Assembly: GCF_027497195.1 (NCBI RefSeq)
Contig: NZ_CP114905.1
Span: forward strand, 6,831,001-6,895,000
DNA length: 64,000 bases
Direction of reading: 5' to 3'
Source of the DNA: Streptomyces sp. WMMC500
GTDB lineage: Bacteria; Actinomycetota; Actinomycetes; Streptomycetales; Streptomycetaceae
Part shown: positions 16,293-24,619 of the stretch, piece by piece
Layout of the letters: every line of letters starts with the position of its first letter
Numbering within the stretch: the first letter of the stretch is position 1
Notes under the pieces: generated by a model
What the model was told of the DNA's origin: nothing
The model's input: the letters and a program-made list of their open reading frames with translations, nothing else
Database searches by the model: none
Translations under genes and position numbers: made by a program

Positions 16293-16417
16293 TTCATGAA
16301 CGGCCCGGCCGCGCCCCGTAGTTCGTTCCCCTCACAGGCCGCGCAGCCCTCAGCCACCCGCGACGAAGCCCGCGTGGTGCCGTCACTCCGCCGGAAGCGC
16401 CACTCGGCTCCGGACCC

Positions 16418-16768
16418 TCACGCCTCCCCGCCGTCCGTGCGGCCCGCCTGCTGCACCACCTCGAACGTCCAGAGCTCCGAGTCCGTCGCCGCCGGCCGCC
16501 GCTGCTCGCCCTCGCCGCCCGCACCGCCCCCGCCCCCGCCGTGCGCGGCCTTCATCGAACCCTCCCGCCACCTCTGGAAGTCCTCCTCGCTGCGCCAGCG
16601 GGTGTAGACGAGATACCGGTCCGACCCCTCCAGCGGGCGCAGCAGCTCGAACCACTCGAAGCCGTCCGCGCCCTCCACCAGGCCGGCGCGGGCCGCGAAG
16701 CGCTTCTCCAGCTCCTCCCGCTGCTCGGCGGGAACGGTCAGGGCGTTGATCTTCACCACGCTGGGCAC
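16418..16768 (-). CDS. Antibiotic biosynthesis monooxygenase (ABM) family protein
   Basis: The protein has 116 residues of dimeric alpha/beta barrel type: VVKINALTVPAEQREELEKR, GFEWFELLRPLEG, YLVYTRWRSEEDFQRW. The best-known relatives are heme-degrading IsdG/HmoB-type and ActVA-Orf6-type enzymes. A Gly-rich insertion (GGGGGGAGG) near residue 78 is unusual. It lies 91 bases downstream of the MarR gene on the same strand. Function is uncertain. Confidence 0.8.
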   Translation of the reverse strand: MPSVVKINALTVPAEQREELEKRFAARAGLVEGADGFEWFELLRPLEGSDRYLVYTRWRSEEDFQRWREGSMKAAHGGGGGGAGGEGEQRRPAATDSELWTFEVVQQAGRTDGGEA

Positions 16769-16859
16769 AGGTCACCTCTCAGCCGACGGGGCGCGTCCGC
16801 CTCGGGAACGCCGCACGCGCCGTCTTCTCCGCCGCCAGCGTAAGCGCCGCAGGGTCTCC

Positions 16860-17321
16860 TCAGCCGCCTTGCCCGGCCTGCTGCCGCAGCGTGGCGATCT
16901 CCTGGAACGTGTGCTTGAAGTCGGCGTACGCCTGCTCGCCCACGACGGCGGCCAGCCGCCGTTCGATCAGGGCCAGGAGTTCGTCGGACCGGTTCATCTG
17001 ATCGAGCCCGAGCTCGGTGGGGACGATCAGCTTGGCCCTGCGGTCGTCCGGGTCGGGTTCCCGGCGGACGTAGCCGAGGTCGATCAGTTCGTCGACGAGC
17101 GTTCCGATGACCTGCTTGTGCTGGCCGGAGCGCTGGGCGAGTTCGGTGGCACGGCTGCCCTCGGCGTCCAGGTAGGCCAGCACCGCCCCGTGTTTGGGCC
17201 GGATCCGCTCGTGGCCCTGGGCCGCGAGGGTCTCGACGACCTCGCGCTGGACGGAGAGCAGCACTCGTCCGGCCAGGATGCCCAGGTCGGGCTCGATTTC
17301 CTTGCGTGCGCTGCGGCTCAC
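16860..17321 (-). CDS. MarR-family transcriptional regulator
   Basis: The protein has 153 residues. The winged helix lies at about residues 40-105: ERIRPKHGAVLAYLDAEG, the helix-turn-helix SRATELAQRSGQHKQVIGTL, then the wing REPDPDDRRAKLI with the conserved D-x-R-R. It is divergent from the WrbA operon at 17417. Two contiguous 16-bp repeats in the shared promoter are its likely binding sites. MarR proteins of this kind are released by phenolics, quinones or oxidation, which fits the quinone-reductase neighbour. Confidence 0.9.
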   Translation of the reverse strand: MSRSARKEIEPDLGILAGRVLLSVQREVVETLAAQGHERIRPKHGAVLAYLDAEGSRATELAQRSGQHKQVIGTLVDELIDLGYVRREPDPDDRRAKLIVPTELGLDQMNRSDELLALIERRLAAVVGEQAYADFKHTFQEIATLRQQAGQGG

Positions 17322-17337
17322 TCACCACACCCCTGGT

Positions 17338-17377
17338 AGTCACTAATCTTGACTGTCACTAATATTGACTATATGGT
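17338..17377. promoter_or_regulatory. MarR operator (two contiguous 16-bp repeats) and wrbA promoter
   Basis: GTCACTAATCTTGACT (17339-17354) is followed at once by GTCACTAATATTGACT (17355-17370); they differ at one base. Each is itself a dyad, GTCA ... TGAC. TTGACT (17349-17354) and TATGGT (17372-17377), 17 bp apart, give a promoter toward wrbA, so bound regulator would cover the -35 and spacer. The first repeat starts 17 bases before the marR start. Confidence 0.75.
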
Positions 17378-17416
17378 TCCCGGCAGAACCCGGCACTCAC
17401 CGCACAGGAGTAGTCC

Positions 17417-18046
17417 GTGAACCAGCCCGTGAACCTCACCATCGTCTACTACTCGGCCACCGGAACGATCGCCACGATCGCCCAGGAGATGGCCGACTGC
17501 GCCGGAAAGGCGGGAGCCGAGGTACGGCTGCGCCGTGTCCCCGAACTCGCGCCCCGGTCGGCGATCGAGTCCAATCCTGCGTGGGCGGCCCACGCGGCCG
17601 CCACCGCCGACGTCCCGGAGGCCGTCCCCGACGACCTCGTCTGGGCAGACGCGGTGCTCATGGGGTCGCCGACCCGGTTCGGCAACGTCTCCTCGCAGCT
17701 CAAGCAGTTCGTGGACACCCTGAGCGAGCCCTGGCGGCGAGGGCTGCTCTCCGACAAGGTCTACAGCGGCTTCACCTCCACCGGTACCGCGCACGGCGGC
17801 CACGAGACGACACTGCTCGCCCTCTCCCACACCTTCGTCCACCTCGGCGGGGTGATCGTCCCGCCCGGCTACACCCACCCCGACAAGTGGTCCGACGGAA
17901 ACCCCTACGGAACCTCCCACTGCGACCACGGCGGCACCCACGCCGTCGACGACACCACCCGCGCCGCCGCCCGCGTGCAGACGGAGCGGGTGCTGAGGTT
18001 CGCCGCCTCGGTCAAGGCTGCACCGGCCGAGCCGGCCGCCGCGTGA
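17417..18046 (+). CDS. WrbA-type NAD(P)H:quinone oxidoreductase (flavodoxin family)
   Basis: The protein has 209 residues. The FMN phosphate loop is YYSATGTIATIA near residue 10, and the second flavin loop is GSPTRFGNVSSQLKQFVD. The WrbA signature GTAHGGHETTLL and the PPGYTHPDKWSDGNPYG segment are both present. It performs two-electron quinone reduction that avoids semiquinone stress. The start is GTG 17417, seven bases after AGGAG. It is the first gene of a MarR-controlled operon. Confidence 0.9.
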   Translation: MNQPVNLTIVYYSATGTIATIAQEMADCAGKAGAEVRLRRVPELAPRSAIESNPAWAAHAAATADVPEAVPDDLVWADAVLMGSPTRFGNVSSQLKQFVDTLSEPWRRGLLSDKVYSGFTSTGTAHGGHETTLLALSHTFVHLGGVIVPPGYTHPDKWSDGNPYGTSHCDHGGTHAVDDTTRAAARVQTERVLRFAASVKAAPAEPAAA

Positions 18047-18093
18047 CGCCCGACGGTACGCAGTCGGCGCCGAGCGAAGGAGGGGCCCCACTC

Positions 18094-18609
18094 GTGTCCG
18101 CCGGGACTCCCCCTGCGCCCGCAGAGCTCGTGCTGGTCCGGGCGTCCGACGCCGAAGTGCTGACACACGGCCCCGGCAGCCTCGTCACCCTGCTGACCGA
18201 CTCGGATGCCACCGGTGGAGCGCTGACCAGCAACAGGGCCACCCTTCGACGGGGCGTCGACGGAGCGCCCCCGCACTTCCACACCAAGGCGGCCGAGATG
18301 CTGTTCGTGCTGGACGGTTCGTTGCGGGTGCTCGCCGGTGACCGGGTGCTGACCCTGTACGAGGGCGACACCTTCCTTGCCCCGCCCCGGCTGACGCACG
18401 CCTTCGCGCCGGCACCGGATGCCGACGCCGAGGTGCTGGTGGTGTTCACGCCCGGCATGGACCGCTTCGACTACTACCGGCTGCTGGACAGGGTGAACAG
18501 CGGCGAGGCGGACCCCGCGGAGATCGCGCGGTCGCAGCAGCGCTTCGACAACCACTACGTGGACAGCCCCGTCTGGCGGGAGGCCCTCAAGGGCAGGCCG
18601 GTCAGATGA
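18094..18609 (+). CDS. Cupin-domain protein
   Basis: The protein has 171 residues from GTG 18094, chosen because GAAGGAGGGG lies eight bases upstream; an earlier GTG at 18043 overlaps the wrbA stop but lacks its own ribosome site. Cupin motif 1 is PPHFHTKAAEMLFVLDG and motif 2 is EGDTFLAPPRLTHAF, supplying metal-binding His and Glu residues. Relatives include quercetin dioxygenase-like and mannose-6-phosphate isomerase-like single-domain cupins. It sits within the WrbA operon, so a quinone or phenol substrate is plausible but unproven. Confidence 0.85.
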   Translation: MSAGTPPAPAELVLVRASDAEVLTHGPGSLVTLLTDSDATGGALTSNRATLRRGVDGAPPHFHTKAAEMLFVLDGSLRVLAGDRVLTLYEGDTFLAPPRLTHAFAPAPDADAEVLVVFTPGMDRFDYYRLLDRVNSGEADPAEIARSQQRFDNHYVDSPVWREALKGRPVR

Positions 18610-19838
18610 CCCGGGCTCGGCAACGCCACGACAGCCGGCCGGGGCGTCCCGCACGCCGCGCCGCCATGCGGGCCGTGCGGCCCGCGTGGCTCGCGCTCCT
18701 GGCCGGGCCGCTGTCGTTCGGGATCACCGGCCCCGCGCTGGTGCTGCCCGAGGTGGCACACGATCTCGGTGTCTCCCGCGTCTCCGCGACGGCGCTGGTC
18801 ACCGCCTTCGGCTGGGGAATCGCGGTCGGAACGCCGGTTGCCGGTGTGCTGCAGACCCGGCGCGGGGTGCGCGCGGCGCTCCGCACCCATGTGCTGCTCG
18901 TCGTGGCGGGCGCCCTCCTCGTCCTCGGCATCCCACGGTTGCCGGTCCTGGTCGCCGGGATGGCCCTGATGGCGCTGGGCGCCGCCGGCATGACCGTGGC
19001 GGCGCTCAGCCTCACCCGGTCAGCGCGCGCCATGGGACTGGTCACCGCCTCGCTGGCGGTCTTCGGCGCCGCCGCGCCGCTCGTCGGCACCGCGGTGACC
19101 GCGGCGCTGTCCTGGCAGGCGGCGCTGGTGATGCCGCTGCTGAGCCTGCCCGCCGTGCCCGCGGTGCTGCGGAGCACCGCCGCCGTGTCCTGGCCGCCGG
19201 ATGCGCAACGGTTCGATTCACGGGGAGCGTTTCTGTTCGTGGCCGCGCTGACCGCGCTGGTGCTCGTACCCCGGTTCCCGCTGTGGGCCGGCGGTGCGGC
19301 GGCGGTGCTCGCGGTCGTACTGTCCCGGCACGTCCGCCGCCTGCCCGGAGGGTTCGTCCCGGCCGCGGTCCTCGGCTCGCGCCGCTTCTCGGCTGCCGCC
19401 GGGCTGGCGTTCGCGCTGGCGGTGGTGAACTTCGGCATCGTCTACGCGGCGCCGGATCTGCTGGCGACGCAGACCGGCTGGAGTCCCGCAGAACTCGGCG
19501 TCGCACTGCTGATCCCCTATGTGACCGGCGGTGCGGTTTCCGCCGCGCTCGTCGCGGCGTCCGTACGCCTGCGCTGGCCGCTACTGACGGGATCGCTGGC
19601 CGCCGGAGCCGCCGCGGCACTCCTGTCGATCACGTGCGGCGGCTCTGCGACCCCGCTGCTCTTCGCGGGGATGCTGCTCGGCTCCCTGGCCGCCTCCACC
19701 GGCCAGGGAGCACTCGGCCACCGCGCGGCGGCTGCCGTGCCCCTCTCCGCCCGGGCCACCGCCCTGGGCCTGTTCAGTGTGTGCTTTCTCCTCGGCGCCG
19801 CCTTCGGGCCCGCCATCGCGACGACGACCACTTCGTGA
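18606..19838 (+). CDS. MFS transporter (12-helix efflux type)
   Basis: The protein has 410 residues and starts at ATG 18606, overlapping the cupin gene by four bases (ATGA). Twelve hydrophobic helices are visible. The N-terminal half reads PLSFGITGPALVLPEVAHDL and GWGIAVGTPVAGVLQTRRG, like the EmrD/AraJ efflux group. Its place behind a MarR-controlled quinone reductase suggests export of the compound that triggers the operon. Confidence 0.86.
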   Translation: MTRARQRHDSRPGRPARRAAMRAVRPAWLALLAGPLSFGITGPALVLPEVAHDLGVSRVSATALVTAFGWGIAVGTPVAGVLQTRRGVRAALRTHVLLVVAGALLVLGIPRLPVLVAGMALMALGAAGMTVAALSLTRSARAMGLVTASLAVFGAAAPLVGTAVTAALSWQAALVMPLLSLPAVPAVLRSTAAVSWPPDAQRFDSRGAFLFVAALTALVLVPRFPLWAGGAAAVLAVVLSRHVRRLPGGFVPAAVLGSRRFSAAAGLAFALAVVNFGIVYAAPDLLATQTGWSPAELGVALLIPYVTGGAVSAALVAASVRLRWPLLTGSLAAGAAAALLSITCGGSATPLLFAGMLLGSLAASTGQGALGHRAAAAVPLSARATALGLFSVCFLLGAAFGPAIATTTTS

Positions 19839-19886
19839 CGCACGGCCGACACCCCGGCTCGGGGGTCCGGCAAGGAAAGGAACGTC

Positions 19887-20783
19887 ATGACGCAGGCAAA
19901 CCACCGTCCTGCCGGTACGGCAGGCCGTATCACCGTGCTCGGTCTCGGCGACATGGGATCGGCGATCACCAGGGTCTTCCTCGACCACGGGTATCGCACG
20001 ACGGGCTGGAACAGGACCGCGAGCAAGAGCGCCCCCCTGGCCGCTGCCGGCGCCACGGTGGCCGCGACGGCCACCGAGGGAGTCGCGGCGAGCCCGCTCG
20101 TCGTGATCTGCCTGCTCGACGGCACGGCCGTCGACGAGGTCATGGGTTCGGTCGAGGCCGCGGTCGCGGGCAAGGTGCTGGTGAACCTCACCAGCGGCTC
20201 CCCCGGACAGGCGCGGGCGAACGAGCGCTGGGCGAACGAGCACGGCGCCGAGTACCTCGACGGCAAGATCATGGGTGATCCGCCCTACGTGGGCACGCCG
20301 CATGTCGTGCTCCCGTTCAGCGGATCCCGCAGCGCCTTCGCCACCCACGAGCAGACGCTGCAGGTGCTCGGCAGCATCGCCTACCACGGCACGGATGCCG
20401 GCATGGCCGCCGTGGAGTTCATGGCCCAGGTTGCGGTCGCGTACGAACTTCTCATCGGTTTTCTGCACGTGCTCCGCCTCGTGCAGGCGGAAGGAGGCGA
20501 CGTGGCGGAGTTCGCCGAGCGGATCGCCGGCTCCGCGGCGGCCTACCCCCCGCTGCTGACCTCGATGGGCAAGGCGGTCAGGACCGGCGACCACCCCCCG
20601 GACCTCGGCTCGCTCGACGTCCAGGCCGCGCTGATGGACGACATGATCGGCCACCGCGAATCCGTCGGCGTGGAGGCGGTGCGGATGCGGGAGGTGAAGG
20701 AGCTGATGGAGCGCCGCATCGCGGGCGGGCACGGCGCACAGGGATTCTCCAGCCTGTTCGAGCTGCTCGCCGGGCGATCGTGA
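19887..20783 (+). CDS. Imine reductase-like / beta-hydroxyacid dehydrogenase-family oxidoreductase
   Basis: The protein has 298 residues. A Rossmann domain holds GLGDMGSAI and GWNRTASKS, which favours NADPH. NLTSGSPGQARANERWA and DGKIMGDPPYVGTP are the imine-reductase style of the substrate segment. The C-terminal helical dimer domain starts near residue 170. At the position where imine reductases usually have Asp or Tyr in GLAALYD-like helices, this protein reads GMAAVEF. It follows the MFS gene by 48 bases with AAGGAAAGGA and is probably in the same operon. Confidence 0.82.
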   Translation: MTQANHRPAGTAGRITVLGLGDMGSAITRVFLDHGYRTTGWNRTASKSAPLAAAGATVAATATEGVAASPLVVICLLDGTAVDEVMGSVEAAVAGKVLVNLTSGSPGQARANERWANEHGAEYLDGKIMGDPPYVGTPHVVLPFSGSRSAFATHEQTLQVLGSIAYHGTDAGMAAVEFMAQVAVAYELLIGFLHVLRLVQAEGGDVAEFAERIAGSAAAYPPLLTSMGKAVRTGDHPPDLGSLDVQAALMDDMIGHRESVGVEAVRMREVKELMERRIAGGHGAQGFSSLFELLAGRS

Positions 20784-20808
20784 CGTCTGCCCCCGCCTCC
20801 GACGCGCC

Positions 20809-21393
20809 ATGACCGTAGAGATCGTCTACGAGACCCACGCCACCACCACGGACAACGAGGCCGGCATCGCCACCGGCCGGCTGCCGGGCCGCCTCTCCGC
20901 CCGGGGCCGCCGCGAGGCCCGCGAACTCGGCGAACGGCGCCGTGGCCAGGACATCGCCGCCGTGTTCACCTCCGACCTGCACCGCGCCGTGGAAACCGCC
21001 CGTCTCGCCTTCCCGGACGGCCGGCCCCCGATCCACCGGGACCGCCGCCTGCGCGAGTGCGACTACGGCGACCTCAACGGGCACCCGGCCCGCCTCCTCG
21101 CCGCCTGGCGCACCCGGCACATCGACACCCCCTTCCCCGGCGGCCAGAGCTACCGGCAGGTCCTGGCCGCCACCGACGCCTTGCTCCGCGATCTGGCCCG
21201 GCAGTGGAACGGCACCCGCATCCTGCTGATCGCCCACACGGCGAACCGGTGGGCGCTGGACTGCCTCCTCACGGGGGCGTCCCTGCACGACCTGCTCGGG
21301 GAACCCTTCGCCTGGCAGGCGGGCTGGTACTACACGCTCCCCGCAGGCTGGGGCGCCGCCCGCCCCGGCGACGCCCCTGCCCACCCTCGGTGA
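20809..21393 (+). CDS. Histidine phosphatase superfamily protein with altered RHG motif
   Basis: The protein has 194 residues of phosphoglycerate mutase fold. The usual RHG(E/Q)T is replaced by THATTTDNEAGIATGRLPG, keeping the catalytic His but losing the Arg before it. The rest of the pocket is present: SDLHRAVETAR, RLRECDYGDLNGH and LLIAHTANRWAL with the second His. It starts 25 bases after the imine-reductase-like gene. It is likely a phosphatase of small or unknown substrates, with lowered certainty because of the missing Arg. Confidence 0.8.
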   Translation: MTVEIVYETHATTTDNEAGIATGRLPGRLSARGRREARELGERRRGQDIAAVFTSDLHRAVETARLAFPDGRPPIHRDRRLRECDYGDLNGHPARLLAAWRTRHIDTPFPGGQSYRQVLAATDALLRDLARQWNGTRILLIAHTANRWALDCLLTGASLHDLLGEPFAWQAGWYYTLPAGWGAARPGDAPAHPR

Positions 21394-21545
21394 CGCGCGC
21401 ATCCCACCGTGGGCACCGCCATGTCAGGCGCCGGAGGGCTGCCGGGTTCCCGGGACTCCGTGCAAACCGACTGCCGGGGGGACCGGGTCGCCTTGCGCCC
21501 GGCTTGTACCTGACGCGATCGTGAGGTTCTGTCGTGGCGACCACT

Positions 21546-21621
21546 TCAGCCCGCCCAGCGCGCGGTGGCCCGGGGCGCCACCGTCATCGGGACGGCCGGC
21601 AGGATCGTGGTCCGCATCTGA
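21546..21621 (+). pseudogene. Relic of a zinc-type quinone oxidoreductase (tentative)
   Basis: The frame ending at TGA 21619-21621 reads QPAQRAVARGATVIGTAGRI followed by VVRI. The AVARGATVIGTA part resembles the nucleotide-binding strand of NADPH:quinone reductases, and GRIVVRI resembles their C-terminal end. The two would normally be about 100 residues apart, so this looks like an internally deleted remnant. The evidence is a short peptide match only. Confidence 0.3.
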
Positions 21622-21644
21622 GCCGCCGGCGCGGGGGGCGTGGC

Positions 21645-22055
21645 TCAGGTGTGCAGGGACAGGCCCTTGACCGTGCGGTCGACGGCGTTCCTCGGCCCGT
21701 AGACCGCGAGCCCGGCCAGGGTCAGGTCGTCGGCGGCGACGTCGCGCACGGCGGCGCGGTTGTCGTCGTCGTTGCCCGTGGCGAACAGCTCGTCGGTGTA
21801 GACGGCGGTGGCCAGGCCGCGGGAGAGGGCGCGGGTGTGCGTGCGGGTCAGGCCGGCGGCGTCGGCGGCGAAGACGAGGACGGGCTCGCGGAACATCGGC
21901 AGGTAGGTGTTGCCTGAGGCGTCCTCGTACGGCTTGCCCATGACGTCGTCGGCGGCGTGGGCGACGCCGCTGCACAGGAAGGCGGTGACGTTCAGCCGCT
22001 GCCAGGCGGCCAGGTCGTGCCGTACGATCACGGCGATCTTGGTCTCGAAGCGCAT
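21645..22055 (-). CDS. DUF2000-family protein
   Basis: The protein has 136 residues, starting at CAT 22053-22055. It has the family pattern KIAVIVRHDLAAWQRLNVTA, then SGVAHAADDVMGKPYEDASG and a late TRALSRGLATAVYTDELF. Such proteins have a peptidyl-tRNA hydrolase-II-like fold and no established reaction. It is divergent from an AraC gene 54 bases away, a common pairing in actinobacteria, so the AraC protein may regulate it. Confidence 0.83.
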   Translation of the reverse strand: MRFETKIAVIVRHDLAAWQRLNVTAFLCSGVAHAADDVMGKPYEDASGNTYLPMFREPVLVFAADAAGLTRTHTRALSRGLATAVYTDELFATGNDDDNRAAVRDVAADDLTLAGLAVYGPRNAVDRTVKGLSLHT

Positions 22056-22109
22056 GCCGCCAGCGTCCCCCGCCCGGGCCGCGCCGGTCTTGAACGCTCG
22101 TGCGGCACC

Positions 22110-22958
22110 ATGGAGGGCGTGAGCGACTGGGTTTCCTACTGGCGGGACGCGCAGCGGCCGGTCGAGGCCATGCGCGCCCACTTCGAGGAGCACGTCTTCC
22201 ACCGCCACAGCCACGACGCGTACTCCTTCGGCCTCACCGAGACCGGCGCCCAGCGTTTCGTCTGCCGCGGCGGCTCGCACACCTCCGCCGCGGGCCTCGT
22301 CATGGCCTTCAACCCCGACGACCCGCACGACGGCGAGTCGGCGACCGAGCTGGGGTTCACGTACCGGATGGTGCACATCGGCCCCGACGTCGTCAGGGAA
22401 GTCCTCGCTGACGCCGGCACGCGCCCGGGCGCCCCGGTCGCCCTCCCGCTGTTCACCGACCCCGTGCACCGCGACCCGCCGCTGTGGCGCGCCCTGCTGC
22501 GGCTGCACGCCGCGCTCACGGAGGACGCGGGCCCGCTGGTACGCGACGAACGGCTGACCGCCGCCGTGACGGCGATGGTCCGCCGCGCGTCGACGGCCCC
22601 GCCGCGCGCCCGCACGCTGCGCCCCGGCGGCCCCCGGTCCGGCGCCGCGCGACGGGCGCGGGCGGTGCTCCGGGAGCGCTTCGCCGAGGAGGTCCCGGCG
22701 GCGGAGCTGGCGGCGGCGGCGGGCTGCAGCCGCTACGCGCTGTACCGGGCGTTCCAGGCGGAGTACGGCATGTCCCCCAGTGACCTCCAGCGCCTCCTCC
22801 GCCTCCGCGACGCACGCCGCCGCCTGACGGCGGGGGAGAGCGGCGCCGAGGCCGCCGCGGCGGCGGGCTTCGCGGACCAGAGCCACCTGCACCGCTGGTT
22901 CGTCCGCAGCTACGGCATCACACCCGGCGAGTTCGCCCACGCCGCCCGGCGGCGGTGA
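22110..22958 (+). CDS. AraC-family transcriptional regulator
   Basis: The protein has 282 residues. The N-terminal cupin-like sensor contains HVFHRHSHDAYSFGLTETG and AFNPDDPHDGES. The C-terminal domain has two helix-turn-helix units: ELAAAAGCSRYALYRAFQAE, then AAAAAGFADQSHLHRWFVRS with YGITPGEF. ATG 22110 is chosen as the first start before the sensor; GTG 22119 is the alternative. It likely controls the divergent DUF2000 gene. Confidence 0.87.
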   Translation: MEGVSDWVSYWRDAQRPVEAMRAHFEEHVFHRHSHDAYSFGLTETGAQRFVCRGGSHTSAAGLVMAFNPDDPHDGESATELGFTYRMVHIGPDVVREVLADAGTRPGAPVALPLFTDPVHRDPPLWRALLRLHAALTEDAGPLVRDERLTAAVTAMVRRASTAPPRARTLRPGGPRSGAARRARAVLRERFAEEVPAAELAAAAGCSRYALYRAFQAEYGMSPSDLQRLLRLRDARRRLTAGESGAEAAAAAGFADQSHLHRWFVRSYGITPGEFAHAARRR

Positions 22959-23028
22959 GCCCGGAGTCACCGCGGGAGCACACCCGCGCCCCTCGACGTG
23001 CCCGGCCCTCGCGGCAGAGGTACCGGAG

Positions 23029-24558
23029 TCAGATGTCGCGGAAGGTTTCGATGCGGGCGCCCACCGAGTTGAGGCGGTCGGCGAGGGACTCGTAGCCGCG
23101 GTTGATGACGTAGACGTTGCGGAGCACCGACGTGCCTTCCGCCGCCATCATCCCCAGCAGCACCACCACCGCGGGGCGCAGCGCCGGCGGGCACATCATC
23201 TCCGTCTCGCGCCAGCGCGTCGGGCCCTCGACCAGGACGCGGTGCGGGTCGAGGAGCTTGACGCCGGCGCCCAGGCGGGTCAGTTCCGTGAGGTAGATGG
23301 CCCGGTTGTCGTAGACCCAGTCGTGGATGAGGGTCGAGCCCTGGGCGGAGGCGGCGATGGCCGCGAAGAACGGGACGTTGTCGATGTTGACGCCGGGGAA
23401 CGGCATCGGGTGGATCTTGTCGATCGGCGCCTGCAGCTTCGAGGGGCGTACGGTCAGATCCACCAGCCGCGTACGGCCGTTGTCGGCGGTGTACTCCGGG
23501 GTGCGGTCGAGGTCGAGGCCCATCTCCTCCAGCACCGACAGCTCGATCTCCAGGAACTCCACCGGCGCCCGGCGCACCGTCAGTTCCGACGACGTGACGA
23601 CCGCCGCCGCCAGCAGGCTCATCGCCTCCACCGGGTCCTCGGAGGGGGAGAAGTCGACGTCCCGGTCGATGTCCGGCACGCCGTGCACGCGCAGCGTGGT
23701 GGTGCCCACGCCGTCCACGCGCACGCCCAGGTGGTCCAGGAAGAAGCACAGGTCCTGGACCATGTAGTTGGAGCTGGCGTTGCGGATCATGGTCACGCCG
23801 GGGTGCCGGGCGGCGGCCAGCAGCGCGTTCTCGGTCACGGTGTCGCCGCGCTCGGTCAGCACGATGGCCCGGTCGGGGGCGGCGTCCGGGACGACCTCGC
23901 AGTGGTAGACGCCCTCGGTCGCCGTCACGTCCAGGCCGAAGCGGCGCAGCACGGCCATGTGCGGCTGTACGGTCCTGGTGCCGAGGTCGCAGCCGCCCGC
24001 GTACGGGAGTTTGAAGCGCTCCGTGCGGTGCAGCAGCGGGCCGAGGAACATGATCACGCTGCGGGTGCGGCGCGCCGCGTCGTGGTCCATGGAGTCGAGG
24101 TCCAGCTCGGCCGGCGGTACGACCTCCAGGTCGGCGCCGTCGTTGATCCAGCGGGTCCGCACGCCGATGCTGTTCAGCACCTCCAGGATGCGGAAGACCT
24201 CCTCGATCCGCGCCACCCGGCGCAGCACCGTGCGCCCGGAGTTCAGCAGGGTGGCGCACAGCAGCGCGACGCAGGCGTTCTTGCTGGTCTTCACGTCGAG
24301 TGCGCCGGACAGCCGGCGGCCTCCGCGGACCCGCAGATGCATCGGTCCCGCGGTGCCCAGGGCGACGATCTCGCTGTCCAGCGCCTCGCCGATGCGTGCG
24401 ATCATCTCCAGGCTGATGTTCTGGTGACCGCGCTCGATGCGGTTGACGGCACTCTGACTGGTGCCCAGCGCGGCGGCGAGCTGACTCTGCGACCATCCCC
24501 GGTGCTGCCGGGCGTCACGGATGAGTCTGCCGATGCGCTCGAGGTAGTCGTCTGCCAT
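23029..24558 (-). CDS. XRE helix-turn-helix fused to a MurA-like enolpyruvyl transferase
   Basis: The protein has 509 residues. Residues about 8-65 are a lambda-repressor-type helix-turn-helix (HRGWSQSQLAAALGTSQSAV and NRIERGHQN). Residues 72-509 are a full EPT/MurA fold. It keeps the substrate-binding SKNACVALL and the loop cysteine in YAGGCDLGTRTVQPH, the Cys that adds to phosphoenolpyruvate and is the fosfomycin target. Standard MurA is about 420-450 residues with no DNA-binding domain. An inverted repeat 13-28 bases before the start suggests autoregulation. It may be a catalytic paralogue, a sensor of wall precursors, or both. Confidence 0.85.
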   Translation of the reverse strand: MADDYLERIGRLIRDARQHRGWSQSQLAAALGTSQSAVNRIERGHQNISLEMIARIGEALDSEIVALGTAGPMHLRVRGGRRLSGALDVKTSKNACVALLCATLLNSGRTVLRRVARIEEVFRILEVLNSIGVRTRWINDGADLEVVPPAELDLDSMDHDAARRTRSVIMFLGPLLHRTERFKLPYAGGCDLGTRTVQPHMAVLRRFGLDVTATEGVYHCEVVPDAAPDRAIVLTERGDTVTENALLAAARHPGVTMIRNASSNYMVQDLCFFLDHLGVRVDGVGTTTLRVHGVPDIDRDVDFSPSEDPVEAMSLLAAAVVTSSELTVRRAPVEFLEIELSVLEEMGLDLDRTPEYTADNGRTRLVDLTVRPSKLQAPIDKIHPMPFPGVNIDNVPFFAAIAASAQGSTLIHDWVYDNRAIYLTELTRLGAGVKLLDPHRVLVEGPTRWRETEMMCPPALRPAVVVLLGMMAAEGTSVLRNVYVINRGYESLADRLNSVGARIETFRDI

Positions 24559-24570
24559 GACTTTGACGCT

Positions 24571-24586
24571 ATCTCACATATGAGAT
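24571..24586. promoter_or_regulatory. Inverted repeat before the XRE-MurA gene
   Basis: ATCTCA-CATA-TGAGAT lies 13 bases upstream of the ATG. Its size and place fit an autoregulatory XRE operator. Confidence 0.5.
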
Positions 24587-24593
24587 GTACGCG

Positions 24594-24619
24594 CATTCAG
24601 GGGGTTCACGTCCTGAATG
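24594..24619 (-). terminator. Hairpin at the end of the ECF operon
   Basis: CATTCAGG (24594-24601) and CCTGAATG (24612-24619) form an eight-bp perfect inverted repeat with a ten-base loop. It overlaps the stop codon of the S-component gene and abuts the next promoter. Its low GC content makes termination uncertain; it could also be an operator. Confidence 0.35.
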
